A stretch of DNA of 64,000 nt from Pseudomonas sp. GM80 (GTDB lineage Bacteria; Pseudomonadota; Gammaproteobacteria; Pseudomonadales; Pseudomonadaceae), in assembly GCF_000282515.1 (NCBI RefSeq), contig NZ_AKJD01000063.1, positions 1-64,000 on the forward strand, written 5' to 3'. The translations under genes and the position numbers were made by a program. Positions within the stretch are counted from its first letter, which is position 1. The number at the start of each line of letters is the position of its first letter. Shown here one piece after another: positions 21,177 to 29,937 of this stretch. The notes under the pieces are model-generated. The model searched no databases and was not told the DNA's origin. It saw only the letters and a list, made by a program, of their open reading frames with translations.

Positions 21177-22403
21177 ATGAGCCAGACATCCTTCGATATT
21201 CAGCAAGCGGCCGTGATCGGCGCCGGCACCATGGGCCGGGGCATTGTCATGTGCCTGGCGAATGCCGGCGTCAGTGTGCAGTGGGTCGATAACAATCCAC
21301 AGATGCTTGAGCAAGCCCTCGCCAGCGTGGCCGAAACTTATGCACACAACGTGCGTCAGGGCCGTATTGATCAGGCCGAGGCTGATGCGCGTATGGCTCG
21401 CGTCACTGCAGCGGCGGATTACGCGGCGATCCGCACTGTCGATCTGGTGATTGAAGCGGTTTACGAGAATCTTGAGCTGAAGCAGAAGATCTTTCGTGAG
21501 CTGGACGGCTTGCTGAAACCTGAAGCGTTGTTGGCGAGCAATACGTCGGCGCTGGACATTGATGCGATCGCCGCCGTAACCCGGCGCCCGGAGCAGGTGC
21601 TGGGCCTGCACTTTTTCAGCCCGGCGCACATCATGAAACTGCTGGAAATCGTTCGTGGTGCGCGGACTTCGCCGGCGGCGCTGGAAGCCGCACTGGCGTT
21701 GGGCAAACGTATGGGCAAGGTCAGCGTGGTATCGGGCAACTGTCACGGTTTTATCGGCAACCGCATGCTGCACCCGTATGTGTTGGAGGCGCGCAAGATG
21801 TTGCTAGAAGGCGCTTATCCACAGCAGGTCGACGCAGCGTTGCAGGGTTTCGGTTTTGCCATGGGCCCGTTTCGCATGTACGACGTGGTCGGTATTGACC
21901 TGGAATGGCGTGCCCGCGAGTTGGCCGGCAAAGGCCAGGACGCGCCGGAGGTTCAAGTCGATAACCGTTTGTGCGAACTGGGCCGCTTTGGCCAGAAGTC
22001 GGGTAACGGTTATTACCACTACGAGCCGGGAAGTCGTCAGGCCGAGCACGATCCTGAGGTCGATGCGTTGGTGTTGCAGGTCAGCGAGAGCTTGGGCTTC
22101 CAGCGTCGAGAGATCGGTCCGGAGGAGGTTCTTGAGCGTTGCCTGCTGGCGTTGGTCAACGAGGGCGCGAAAATCCTGCAGGAAGGTATTGCCGAATCGG
22201 CCCATGACATCGATCTGGTGTATCTGAATGGCTATGGCTTCCCGGCTGACAAGGGCGGGCCAATGGCCTGGGCGGATCAACAGGGGCTGGCGGATATTCA
22301 TCAGCGCTTGCTGGCGCTGGAGACGCGGCAGGGCGATCAGTGGAAACCTGCACGGTTGATTGGTGAGTTGGCGGCGCAGGGCAAGGGCTTTGCTGACCAG
22401 TGA
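21177..22403 (+). CDS. 3-hydroxyacyl-CoA dehydrogenase
   Basis: 408 residues: an NAD-binding Rossmann domain ([21 protein letters not shown], residues about 12-32), the catalytic [13 protein letters not shown] and [16 protein letters not shown] segments, [11 protein letters not shown], and two C-terminal HADH domains ([30 protein letters not shown]). It oxidises L-3-hydroxyacyl-CoA to 3-ketoacyl-CoA in fatty-acid or related degradation. It lacks the N-terminal enoyl-CoA hydratase part of FadB. A thioesterase gene follows 74 bases later and is probably co-transcribed. The ATG at 21177 is preferred over 21153. Confidence 0.9.
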   Translation: MSQTSFDIQQAAVIGAGTMGRGIVMCLANAGVSVQWVDNNPQMLEQALASVAETYAHNVRQGRIDQAEADARMARVTAAADYAAIRTVDLVIEAVYENLELKQKIFRELDGLLKPEALLASNTSALDIDAIAAVTRRPEQVLGLHFFSPAHIMKLLEIVRGARTSPAALEAALALGKRMGKVSVVSGNCHGFIGNRMLHPYVLEARKMLLEGAYPQQVDAALQGFGFAMGPFRMYDVVGIDLEWRARELAGKGQDAPEVQVDNRLCELGRFGQKSGNGYYHYEPGSRQAEHDPEVDALVLQVSESLGFQRREIGPEEVLERCLLALVNEGAKILQEGIAESAHDIDLVYLNGYGFPADKGGPMAWADQQGLADIHQRLLALETRQGDQWKPARLIGELAAQGKGFADQ

Positions 22404-22477
22404 GAGATACTCTGCATCAGCCCCCCTATCGCGTAGTTCGCTTTAAACTGCTGACCAAACTAAATGGATCATTACCG

Positions 22478-22912
22478 ATGTCCACCCCGATTCCTCAACG
22501 CAGCGACTATCCACACTTCCAGCCGATCACCACGCGCTGGCATGACAACGACGCCTACGGCCACATCAACAACGTCACCTATTACAGTTTTTTCGACACG
22601 GCGGTGAACACTTACCTGATTCAGGTCGGTGGTCTGGATATCCATGACGGTGAAGTGGTGGGGTTTGTGGTCAGTTCGGCGTGTGATTACTTTGCGTCGA
22701 TCGCCTTTCCGGATCTGATCGAGGTCGGCCTGCGGGTCGGCAAGTTGGGCAACAGCTCGGTGCAATACGAACTGGCGGTGTTCAAGGTCGGCGAAAGTGA
22801 GGCGTGTGCGGCCGGGCGATTCGTGCATGTGTTCGTGGATCGGGCGAGCAATCAGCCGGTGCCGATTCCAGGTCAATTGCGGCAGGCGCTGGAGCGTCTG
22901 GTGGTGGGGTAA
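22478..22912 (+). CDS. Acyl-CoA thioesterase, 4HBT/YbgC type
   Basis: 144-residue hotdog thioesterase. [21 protein letters not shown] carries the catalytic Asp and the family pattern (D..GHINN..Y..F.). It would hydrolyse acyl-CoA thioesters in the cytoplasm. Encoded right after the 3-hydroxyacyl-CoA dehydrogenase, so the two may serve the same acyl-CoA pathway, for example carnitine or fatty-acid breakdown (inference). The start at 22478 (MSTPIPQ) is taken because the upstream extension is unlike the family. Confidence 0.85.
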   Translation: MSTPIPQRSDYPHFQPITTRWHDNDAYGHINNVTYYSFFDTAVNTYLIQVGGLDIHDGEVVGFVVSSACDYFASIAFPDLIEVGLRVGKLGNSSVQYELAVFKVGESEACAAGRFVHVFVDRASNQPVPIPGQLRQALERLVVG

Positions 22913-22918
22913 AGCAAA

Positions 22919-22988
22919 AAGATCGCAGCCTGCGGCAGCTCCTACATTGATCTGTGTAGGAGCGGCCGCAGGCTGCGATCTTTTGATC
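22919..22988. repeat. REPIN (GCTGCGATC class)
   Basis: AGATCGCAGCCTGCGGCAGC and the inverted AGCGGCCGCAGGCTGCGATC around a short TTGATCTG loop. It sits in the convergent gap between the thioesterase and the glycine-zipper gene. Confidence 0.85.
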
Positions 22989-23008
22989 TACGTGCCGCCA
23001 ATCAGCAA

Positions 23009-23491
23009 TCAGCGGTGGCGATAATACTTGTGATGCTTGCGATGGCCGTAGGCATGACCACGACCACGGTGGTCGTCACGATAGTAGCGGCGATCATCAT
23101 GGCGACGGTCGTAGCGACGATCATCGTCATCGCTTTTGTTGCCCATGTAGTTGCCCAGCGCGCCACCGGCGCCGCCACCTGCTGCGGAGCCGATCAGGCT
23201 GCCGGTGGTGCCGCCCATGCTGCGGCCAACCACGTTACCGCCGGCCGCGCCCAATGCACCACCGATGGCGGCTTCGCCACGGCTGCGTTTGTCGGCACCG
23301 ACTGCGCTACCACCCGCGCCGCCCAAGGCTGCGCCGATAGTGGAACCTGTATTGCCGCCTAAAGACTGACCGACGACCGAGCCAAGAACCCCGCCCAATG
23401 CGCCGCCGACACCTGCTTCGGTGGTGCCGCCTGCCGACGCAAAACCACTGACCAGGCCAAGGGACAACAAGAGAATTTGGGAGAACTTCAT
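23009..23491 (-). CDS. Exported glycine-zipper protein
   Basis: 160 residues. A signal peptide (MKFSQILLLSLGLVSGFASA) is followed by a long Gly/Ala-rich region with GxxxG repeats (GALGGVLGSVVGQSLGG, GAALGGAGGSAVGA), typical of glycine-zipper domains that insert in membranes. A strongly basic Asp/Arg/His/Tyr-rich tail follows. Likely an envelope or outer-membrane-associated stress protein; no precise role can be assigned. Convergent with the thioesterase gene. Its mRNA would begin in the gap that also holds an orphan terminator on the other strand. Confidence 0.82.
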   Translation of the reverse strand: MKFSQILLLSLGLVSGFASAGGTTEAGVGGALGGVLGSVVGQSLGGNTGSTIGAALGGAGGSAVGADKRSRGEAAIGGALGAAGGNVVGRSMGGTTGSLIGSAAGGGAGGALGNYMGNKSDDDDRRYDRRHDDRRYYRDDHRGRGHAYGHRKHHKYYRHR

Positions 23492-23559
23492 AGAGGAGCC
23501 TCAAAGGGATGACGGCGCCGATCCTGAGGCTGTGTAACAAGCGTGACAATCGAAATCCG

Positions 23560-23682
23560 ACGAATAACACGACTTGTATACAATTTCGCAAGTTACTGTT
23601 TTGTATGCGGAACTTAACCGATTTTCGCCGGTCTTTAACTACTTCGGACAGGCCGCTTTTGTGAAAAAGCGGCCTTTTTTGT
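23560..23682 (+). ncRNA. Candidate small RNA ended by an orphan terminator
   Basis: On the plus strand no known gene precedes the terminator at 23650-23680, and the only upstream gene is divergent. A short transcript starting in the AT-rich stretch near 23540-23590 would end there. It also spans a 19-codon ORF beginning ATGCGGAACTTAACC at 23604. I see no clear promoter, so boundaries are guesses. Confidence 0.3.
23650..23680 (+). terminator. Intrinsic terminator with no annotated upstream gene
   Basis: AGGCCGCTTTT GTGA AAAAGCGGCCT followed by TTTTT: an 11-base stem and a T-run on the plus strand only. Confidence 0.8.
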
Positions 23683-23706
23683 GGGCGATTGAAATGCAAA
23701 AACTAA

Positions 23707-23777
23707 GAGATCGCAGCCTTCGGCAGCTCCTACACTGATCCCTGTAGGAGCTGCCGAAGGCTGCGATCTTTTGATCT
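23707..23777. repeat. REPIN (GCTGCGATC class)
   Basis: AGATCGCAGCCTTCGGCAGC and the inverted TAGGAGCTGCCGAAGGCTGC. It lies immediately after the oxidoreductase stop codon. Confidence 0.85.
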
Positions 23778-23781
23778 TGTG

Positions 23782-26130
23782 TTAAGCCGACTTGGCCATG
23801 ATCAACCCAGTCTCGCTCGCCGCTTCCAACCGAATCGCAATGAACTTCGACGTCGGCGTATGGCTGCCATCCCCGGTGCTCTCCAGCGGCACCAGCGGGT
23901 TCACTTCCGGGTAATAAGCCGCTGCTTGCCCCGCCGGAATATCAAACGCCAACAAGGTGAAGCCCTTCACCCGACGCTCGCGACCATCGTCCCACAGCGA
24001 CACGATGTCAGCCTTCTGCCCCGGCCGGAAGCCCAGACGAATGATGTCCGCCTCGTTGGCGAACAACACATCACGCTGACCCTTCACCCCGCGATAACGA
24101 TCGTCGAGGCCATAAATCGTCGTGTTGTACTGATCGTGGGAGCGCATCGATTGCAGGATCAAATCCGGCAGTTGCCCGGTGGCGCGTGTGCGTTCGTGCA
24201 CCAGATCCTTGGGCAGCATGTTCGCACGGAAATTGGCGCGGCCCGACGGCGTGTTCCACTTGCGCGCGCCGGCGCTGTTGCCGAGGTAGAAACCGCCCGG
24301 GTTTTTGATCTTCTCGTTGAACTCTTTGAAATTCGGAATGGTGTCGGCGATCAGTTCGCGAATGCGTCCGTAATCGGCTACCAGCCAATTCCAGTCCACC
24401 GGCTTGCTGCCCAAAGTGGCGGCAGCGATGCCGGCGATGATCGACGGCTCCGAGCGCATCTGATTCGACAGCGGCTGCAACTGACCGTTAGAGGCGTGAA
24501 CCATGCTGAATGAATCTTCCACGGTGACGGCTTGCGGGCCTTCGGTCTGGATGTCGATGTCGGTACGACCGAGGCACGGCAGGATCAGCGCGTCTTTACC
24601 GTGCGCCAGGTGGCTGCGGTTGAGTTTGGTGCTGATCTGCACAGTCAGGTCGCAATTGCTCAGCGCTGCGAATGTACGCGGGCTGTCCGGCGTCGCTTGC
24701 GCGAAGTTGCCTCCCAGACCGATGAAGACTTTGGCGCGGCCTTCGGCCATCGCATGGATCGCCTCGACCACGTTATGGCCGTTATGACGCGGGACCTTGA
24801 ACTGGAAGCGACGCTCCAGCGAGTCGAGGAACGCCACCGGCGGACGCTCGTTGATGCCCATCGTCCGGTCGCCCTGTACGTTACTGTGACCGCGCACCGG
24901 GCACAGACCGGCACCCGGTCTGCCGATGTTGCCGCGCAGCAGCATCAGGTTGGATATTTCCTGGATGGTCGGCACCGAATGGCGATGCTGGGTGATGCCC
25001 ATCGCCCAGCACATGATCACGTTTTTGCCTTTGGCGTACATGCGCGCGGCTTGCTCGATCTCGACCAGCGTCAGGCCGGATTGCTCGACGATCTGCTCCC
25101 ACGATGTGTCGTCGACGACACCGAGATATTCCAGCACGTTGGCGCTGTGTTCATTGAGGAAGTCGTGATCGAACACGGCAGGTTCGCCAGCCTTTTGTGC
25201 GTCGCGTTCCCATTGCAGGAGAAACTTGGCCATGCCGCGCAGCACCGCCATGTCACCGCCGAGTGCCGGACGGAAATACGCGGTGTTGGTCGGCTTGTCG
25301 CCGTTGGTGAGCATTTCGATCGGGTGTTGCGGGTGCTGGAAACGTTCCAGACCGCGTTCCTTCAACGGGTTGATGCACACCACCTGAGCGCCGCGTTTCA
25401 CCGCTTCACGCAGGGGTTCGAGCATGCGCGGGTGGTTGGTGCCGGGGTTCTGGCCCCAGACAAAAATTGCATCGGCGTGCTTGAAATCGTCGAAGGTCAC
25501 GGTGCCTTTGCCGACACCGACGCTTTGCGCCAACGCGACACCGCTGGCCTCGTGACACATGTTCGAGCAATCCGGGAAGTTGTTGGTGCCGTAGGCGCGC
25601 ACGAACAGCTGATACAGATACGCCGCCTCGTTGCTCGCGCGACCCGAGGTGTAGAACTCGGCCAGGTCCGGGCTCGGCAGGCTTTGCAGGTGCCGGGCGA
25701 TCAATGCGTAGGCATCGTCCCAGCTGATCGGCTTGTAGCGATCGCTTTCGGCATCGTAAACCATCGGCTCGGTCAGACGACCCTGATACTCCAGCCAGTA
25801 GTCGCTCTGCTCAAGCAGCGAGGTCACGCTGTGTTTGGCGAAGAACTTGGCGTCCACACGGCGCTTGGTCGCTTCCCAGTTCACCGCTTTCGCGCCGTTC
25901 TCGCAGAACTTGACCATGCCGCTTTCCGGCGAGTCGCCCCACGCGCAACCCGGGCAGTCGAAGCCGCCATTCTGGTTGGTCTTGAGCATCATGCGCAGGT
26001 TTTTCAGGGCGTTGTCGCTGGTCAACCAGGCCTGGGCCACACTGATCAGGGCACCCCAACCACCGGCGGCGCCTTTGTATGGCTTGTAGCGCGGGACAGG
26101 TTTCTGGTCGGCTTGATGATGTTGGCTCAC
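23782..26130 (-). CDS. FdhF/YdeP-family molybdopterin oxidoreductase
   Basis: 782 residues. Molybdopterin oxidoreductase of the formate-dehydrogenase-like FdhF/YdeP family: N-terminal GGFDCPGCAWGD cysteine pair, EFYTSGRASNEAAYLYQL, VWGQNPGTNHPRM, CWAMGITQHRHSVPTI, LLRGNIGRPGAGLCPVRGHSNVQGDRTM pattern, and a C-terminal dinucleotide-binding domain (DQYNTTIYGLDDRYRGV). It probably oxidises or reduces a small substrate in the cytoplasm; formate is not proven. The stop of fdhD and start here overlap 4 bases, and FdhD would sulfurate its cofactor. Confidence 0.87.
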   Translation of the reverse strand: MSQHHQADQKPVPRYKPYKGAAGGWGALISVAQAWLTSDNALKNLRMMLKTNQNGGFDCPGCAWGDSPESGMVKFCENGAKAVNWEATKRRVDAKFFAKHSVTSLLEQSDYWLEYQGRLTEPMVYDAESDRYKPISWDDAYALIARHLQSLPSPDLAEFYTSGRASNEAAYLYQLFVRAYGTNNFPDCSNMCHEASGVALAQSVGVGKGTVTFDDFKHADAIFVWGQNPGTNHPRMLEPLREAVKRGAQVVCINPLKERGLERFQHPQHPIEMLTNGDKPTNTAYFRPALGGDMAVLRGMAKFLLQWERDAQKAGEPAVFDHDFLNEHSANVLEYLGVVDDTSWEQIVEQSGLTLVEIEQAARMYAKGKNVIMCWAMGITQHRHSVPTIQEISNLMLLRGNIGRPGAGLCPVRGHSNVQGDRTMGINERPPVAFLDSLERRFQFKVPRHNGHNVVEAIHAMAEGRAKVFIGLGGNFAQATPDSPRTFAALSNCDLTVQISTKLNRSHLAHGKDALILPCLGRTDIDIQTEGPQAVTVEDSFSMVHASNGQLQPLSNQMRSEPSIIAGIAAATLGSKPVDWNWLVADYGRIRELIADTIPNFKEFNEKIKNPGGFYLGNSAGARKWNTPSGRANFRANMLPKDLVHERTRATGQLPDLILQSMRSHDQYNTTIYGLDDRYRGVKGQRDVLFANEADIIRLGFRPGQKADIVSLWDDGRERRVKGFTLLAFDIPAGQAAAYYPEVNPLVPLESTGDGSHTPTSKFIAIRLEAASETGLIMAKSA

Positions 26131-26966
26131 GCTTGATTCTCCATCGCGGGGCTATACACCCGCGGCGCACTTTTCTGCGGCAGGTGGATGAGATTGAGGT
26201 TGTGTCGACGGGCCCATTGCACGGCAAGGCCCGTGGGCGCGGACAGGCTGACCAGGGTCTGGATGCCGGCGCGCAAGACTTTCTGGATCAATTCGAGGCT
26301 GCAACGACTGGTGACAATCGCCAGGCCGCCGTTTGTGGATATCTTTTGCCGGATCAGGCCGCCGATCAGTTTGTCGAGGGCGTTGTGCCGGCCAATGTCT
26401 TCGCGACCGAGCAGCAACTCGCCGCTGGCATTCATGAATACGGCGGCGTGTACCGCGCCGCAGTACTGGCCTAAAGGTTGAAACGCGCTGATGCGCTGGC
26501 GCAGGCCGTCGAGCCAGGTGATCGGTGGCAACGGTGCACCGGGCAGGACTTTCAGCTCAGGCAATGCCTGTTCCACGGCTTCGACGCCACACAAACCGCA
26601 ACCGCTGGTGCCGGCCATTTGCCGACGCTGTTGCTTGAGGTTCCAGAAGGCACGGTTGGCGATGGTCACTTGCGCGTATTGCGCGGAGCCGGCGCCGGTC
26701 AATTGCAGGTCATAAATGTCGGTCGCGTCCTCGATGATGCCGCTGCCGAGGCTGAAGCCGACGATGAAATCTTCAAGGTCGGTCGGCGTTACCAGCATCA
26801 CGGCCTGGCTGATGCCGTTGTAGGCGATCGCCAACGCGACTTCCTCGGCCAGCGCGGTGCTGGCCGATTCCTCACGGGGCAAATCGCTGTAGCTGTAGGT
26901 CTGGCTGGCGGCGGGCGCGGGCGTTTCAAGTGCAGGCGCCGCGCAGGCTGGGCGCTTGGCGTTCAT
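26127..26966 (-). CDS. fdhD: Formate dehydrogenase accessory sulfurtransferase FdhD
   Basis: 279 residues. It carries the essential CxxC in GTSGCGLCGVEAVEQ and the family strand LLGREDIGRHNALDKLIGG, ending VQWARRHNLNLIHL. FdhD passes sulfur to the molybdenum cofactor of FdhF-type enzymes, and its coding region overlaps that of the oxidoreductase (ATGA). The N-terminus has a Pro/Ala-rich extension. A 14-base palindrome lies in the short gap upstream, toward a LysR-type regulator gene on the same strand. Confidence 0.93.
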   Translation of the reverse strand: MNAKRPACAAPALETPAPAASQTYSYSDLPREESASTALAEEVALAIAYNGISQAVMLVTPTDLEDFIVGFSLGSGIIEDATDIYDLQLTGAGSAQYAQVTIANRAFWNLKQQRRQMAGTSGCGLCGVEAVEQALPELKVLPGAPLPPITWLDGLRQRISAFQPLGQYCGAVHAAVFMNASGELLLGREDIGRHNALDKLIGGLIRQKISTNGGLAIVTSRCSLELIQKVLRAGIQTLVSLSAPTGLAVQWARRHNLNLIHLPQKSAPRVYSPAMENQA

Positions 26967-27036
26967 GGCATCACCGACGGATTGATCAACGTTAAGACTA
27001 GGCGCGGCAAGTTGTCGCGTCTAATTGCTACTGTCG

Positions 27037-27050
27037 ATCTATCGATAGAT
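27037..27050. promoter_or_regulatory. 14-base perfect palindrome upstream of fdhD
   Basis: ATCTATCGATAGAT in the 92-base gap between the LysR-family gene and fdhD. LysR-type regulators bind short palindromes, so this is a candidate operator for control of the fdhD-oxidoreductase pair. Confidence 0.4.
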
Positions 27051-27058
27051 GCCGTCGA

Positions 27059-27946
27059 TCAAGCGCCGCCTGGCGATTGTTGATAAAGCGCAAAACAGGC
27101 CTCGGCCAATGCCGAACGCGGGGCGCCACGCCGCATGATCAGGCCCAGCGGGGCGAGGGTCTGCGCGTTTTCGATCGGTTGCAGACGCAGATGGTCGGTG
27201 AGTTTTTCCAGACCGCCGTCCAGCGGCATGATTGCGCAGCAGAATCCGCCGTGCACGGCTTGTAACAATTGATGCACCGCGTCGGTTTGCAGCAACGGTT
27301 GTGGGGTCAAGCCACGGCTGTGGAAGTTGTGGTCGATGGACTGACGAAAATGCATGCCGCTGGTGAGCATGCCTAACGGCAATTCGATCAGCGCTTGCCA
27401 ACTCAACGGCGCCTCGCCGAACGTGAAGGTGCGCTGGTCGTAGAGCAGGCCCATGCGGGTTTCGCTGAACGCGTGCGATTCGAAGCGTTCGTTATCCAGC
27501 CGATCCAGATAGGACACGCCAATGTCGATGCGATTGTTGGCCAACTGTTCGAGGATCTGCTCGGAACTCAATGCCGACATTTCAAAGCGCAGGTTCGGGT
27601 GCGCGGCGTGCAGGCGTTGCAGCAATGGCAGCGGATCGAAGCTCGACAGCGGCACCACCCCAAGGCGCAGGGTGCCGATGAGGTTGCCGCGACAGGCCGC
27701 GGCTTCTGCGTGCAAGCCGTCGTAAGCGGCCATTACCGAACGCGCCCACGCCAGCACGCGCTCGCCGGGCGCGGTGAAACCTTCGAAGCGCTGGCCACGG
27801 TTGACCAGTGGCAGATCGAGTTCTTCTTCGAGGTTGCGCAGGCGCATCGACAGGGTCGGCTGGGTGATGTGGCAACGCGCGGCGGCCTGGCCGAAGTGGC
27901 GGGTTTCGTCGAGGGCGATGAGGAATTTCAGCTGCTTGATGTCCAT
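27059..27946 (-). CDS. LysR-family transcriptional regulator
   Basis: 295 residues. An N-terminal winged HTH (MDIKQLKFLIALDETRHFGQ, then ITQPTLSMRLRNLEEELDLP) is followed by a LysR substrate-binding domain (GTLRLGVVPLSSFDPLPLLQ). It resembles OxyR-type members in layout, but lacks the OxyR Cys pair; the only cysteines noticed are CHITQP, ACRG, FCCAIMP and ACFALY. It is upstream of fdhD on the same strand and divergent from the BON-LysM gene. A regulator of the fdhD/oxidoreductase unit is likely (inference). Confidence 0.9.
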   Translation of the reverse strand: MDIKQLKFLIALDETRHFGQAAARCHITQPTLSMRLRNLEEELDLPLVNRGQRFEGFTAPGERVLAWARSVMAAYDGLHAEAAACRGNLIGTLRLGVVPLSSFDPLPLLQRLHAAHPNLRFEMSALSSEQILEQLANNRIDIGVSYLDRLDNERFESHAFSETRMGLLYDQRTFTFGEAPLSWQALIELPLGMLTSGMHFRQSIDHNFHSRGLTPQPLLQTDAVHQLLQAVHGGFCCAIMPLDGGLEKLTDHLRLQPIENAQTLAPLGLIMRRGAPRSALAEACFALYQQSPGGA

Positions 27947-28083
27947 CTTCGCTCCGGGGGGCTGGCAGGGGTAGGCGATTCTACCGCCTGGCGCTGGGCA
28001 GGGTCATTGGTCGGCCAGGAACCGGGTTTGTCCGGCGTGGTCTAGGCTTGGACGTCTGGAACCCAAATCAAGGAGTGTGCGCT

Positions 28084-28524
28084 ATGAGTCTTTTGAGCTT
28101 TGTGAAAGAAGCCGGTGAAAAGCTGATCGATCTGCTGACCCCAGGCAACGCCAATGCCAGTGAGCAATTGAAGGAGCACATCAGCAAGGTCGGGCTGGGC
28201 AATCCGAATGTGCAGGCGACTGTCGACGGCGACAAGGTCACCGTGACCGGTGAGGTGGCGAGCCAGGAAGAGAAAGAGAAGATTCTGCTGGCCGTGGGCA
28301 ATATTGAAGGCGTGGGCAGCGTTGATGATCAGATTACGGTGACCGGGCCAGTGGTCGCAGCTGCACGTTTTGTCGTGGTGAAGAAAGGCGATACGCTCAG
28401 CGCAATTTCGCTGGCGGTCTACGGCAACGCCAATCAATACAACAAGATCTTTGAGGCCAACAAACCGCTGCTCAAGGACGTCAACAAAATCTACCCAGGC
28501 CAGACCCTGCGTATCCCTGAATAA
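28084..28524 (+). CDS. lysM: BON and LysM domain protein (YgaU/Kbp-like)
   Basis: 146 residues: a short N-terminal helix, a BON domain (about 25-90, with VDGDKVTVTGEVASQEEKEKI), and a C-terminal LysM domain (about 95-146, FVVVKKGDTLSAISLAVYGN, ending YPGQTLRIPE). This matches the YgaU/Kbp family, a cytoplasmic potassium-binding stress protein in E. coli. No signal peptide. Start at 28084 is supported by AAGGAG upstream. A REPIN follows. Confidence 0.9.
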   Translation: MSLLSFVKEAGEKLIDLLTPGNANASEQLKEHISKVGLGNPNVQATVDGDKVTVTGEVASQEEKEKILLAVGNIEGVGSVDDQITVTGPVVAAARFVVVKKGDTLSAISLAVYGNANQYNKIFEANKPLLKDVNKIYPGQTLRIPE

Positions 28525-28534
28525 CCCGCAAACC

Positions 28535-28614
28535 TGTAGGAGCTGCCGCAGGCTGCGATCTTTTGATCTTGCGGTTTAAAAATCAACAGATCGCAGCCTG
28601 CGGCAGCTCCTACA
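28535..28614. repeat. REPIN (GCTGCGATC class)
   Basis: TGTAGGAGCTGCCGCAGGCT with the inverted GCCTGCGGCAGCTCCTACA. Lies between the lysM-type gene and yrfG, in the convergent gap. Confidence 0.85.
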
Positions 28615-28619
28615 CGGGA

Positions 28620-29282
28620 TCAGAGGTTGGCGATCAGGTCGCGGTAATCCTCGACGGCGGCAAACTCGGCGGTGTCCCTCGGTCCTTTGCGGCTGTCGGG
28701 CTGTCTGACTGCCAGCAAATGCGCCACACCAAAATCCCGCGCGCTGCGCAAGATCGGCAAGGTGTCGTCGATAAACAGGCTGCGGGCCGGATCAAAACCG
28801 ATGTCCGCTTGCAAGGCATCCCAGAACTGCGGGTTCTCCTTGGGGAAACCGTAATCATGCGAGCTGATCAGCCGCTCGAAGTACGGCGCCAGTTCTATCC
28901 GCTCCAGTTTCAGCGACAACGAATCGCGGTGCGCGTTGGTGATCATGATCACCCGCTTGCCGGCCCGTTTGATCGCCTCGAGAAAGGTGTCGGCATCCGG
29001 CCGCAAGGCGATCAGGTGTGCGGTCTCCTGCTTCAACTCGCGCACTGACAGCTTCAGTTCAGTGCTCCAGAAATCCAGGCAGTACCACTGCAACTGGCCG
29101 GCATGACGCTGGAACAGCGGCTGTAATTCCATGTCGGCCATCGCCCGGCTGACCCCGTGCAGTTCGGCGTAGCGCTGGGGCAGGTGTTCCAGCCAGAAAT
29201 GGTTGTCGAAGTGCAGATCCAGCAGCGTGCCGTCCATGTCCAGCAGGACGGTATCGATGTCGGACCAGGGTAAAGAAGGCAT
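28620..29282 (-). CDS. yrfG: GMP/IMP nucleotidase YrfG (HAD family)
   Basis: 220-residue HAD phosphatase. The nucleophile motif TVLLDMDGTLLDLHFDNHFW, IMITNAHRDS (motif II Thr), the motif III Lys in YGFPKENPQFW, and FIDDTLPILRSA (motif IV) are all present. It hydrolyses purine nucleoside monophosphates in the cytoplasm. Divergent from nudE, and this yrfG-nudE-cysQ neighbourhood is typical of Pseudomonas. Confidence 0.9.
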   Translation of the reverse strand: MPSLPWSDIDTVLLDMDGTLLDLHFDNHFWLEHLPQRYAELHGVSRAMADMELQPLFQRHAGQLQWYCLDFWSTELKLSVRELKQETAHLIALRPDADTFLEAIKRAGKRVIMITNAHRDSLSLKLERIELAPYFERLISSHDYGFPKENPQFWDALQADIGFDPARSLFIDDTLPILRSARDFGVAHLLAVRQPDSRKGPRDTAEFAAVEDYRDLIANL

Positions 29283-29370
29283 GGCAACGTCTCGAGCGGT
29301 AGAAAGATATCCGACGCAAACAATCGGGAAAGCCGCGTTATAGTAGCGCGTTCACGCCAAGGAGCTTTGC

Positions 29371-29937
29371 ATGCGCCAGAAACCTACCGTACTCGCCCGC
29401 GAGATCGTCGCCACCAGTCGTCTGTTTTGCGTTGAAGAGCTGAAACTGCGTTTTTCCAATGGCGTGGAGCGCACCTACGAACGATTGGTCGGCAAGGGCG
29501 CCGGCTACGGCGCGGTGATGATCGTGGCGATGCTCGATGCCGAACACGCAGTGTTGGTCGAGGAATACTGCGGTGGGACTGACGAGTATGAGCTGTCATT
29601 GCCTAAAGGTTTGATCGAGCCGGGCGAAGATGTACTGGCGGCGGCCGAGCGCGAGCTCAAGGAAGAAGCCGGTTTTGGCGCGCGACAACTGGAACATCTG
29701 ACCGAGCTGTCGTTGTCGCCCGGTTACATGAGCCAGAAGATCCAAGTGGTGCTGGCCACCGATTTGTATGAAGAGCGCCTGGAAGGGGATGAGCCCGAGC
29801 CGATGCGGGTCGACAAGGTCAACCTGCGTGACTTGTCGATGCTGGCGCAGAACCCGCAATTCTCCGAAGGCCGCGCACTGGCGGCGCTTTATTTGACCCG
29901 TGACCTGCTGACCCAGCGCGGGTTCTTTCAGTTATGA
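29371..29937 (+). CDS. nudE: ADP compounds hydrolase NudE
   Basis: 188-residue Nudix enzyme. The Nudix box reads GLIEPGEDVLAAAERELKEE followed by AGF, a full GX5EX7REUXEEXGU match. It cleaves ADP-ribose, NADH and diadenosine polyphosphates. AAGGAG is 6-7 bases before the ATG. The stop codon overlaps the next gene's start (ATGA). Confidence 0.92.
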   Translation: MRQKPTVLAREIVATSRLFCVEELKLRFSNGVERTYERLVGKGAGYGAVMIVAMLDAEHAVLVEEYCGGTDEYELSLPKGLIEPGEDVLAAAERELKEEAGFGARQLEHLTELSLSPGYMSQKIQVVLATDLYEERLEGDEPEPMRVDKVNLRDLSMLAQNPQFSEGRALAALYLTRDLLTQRGFFQL

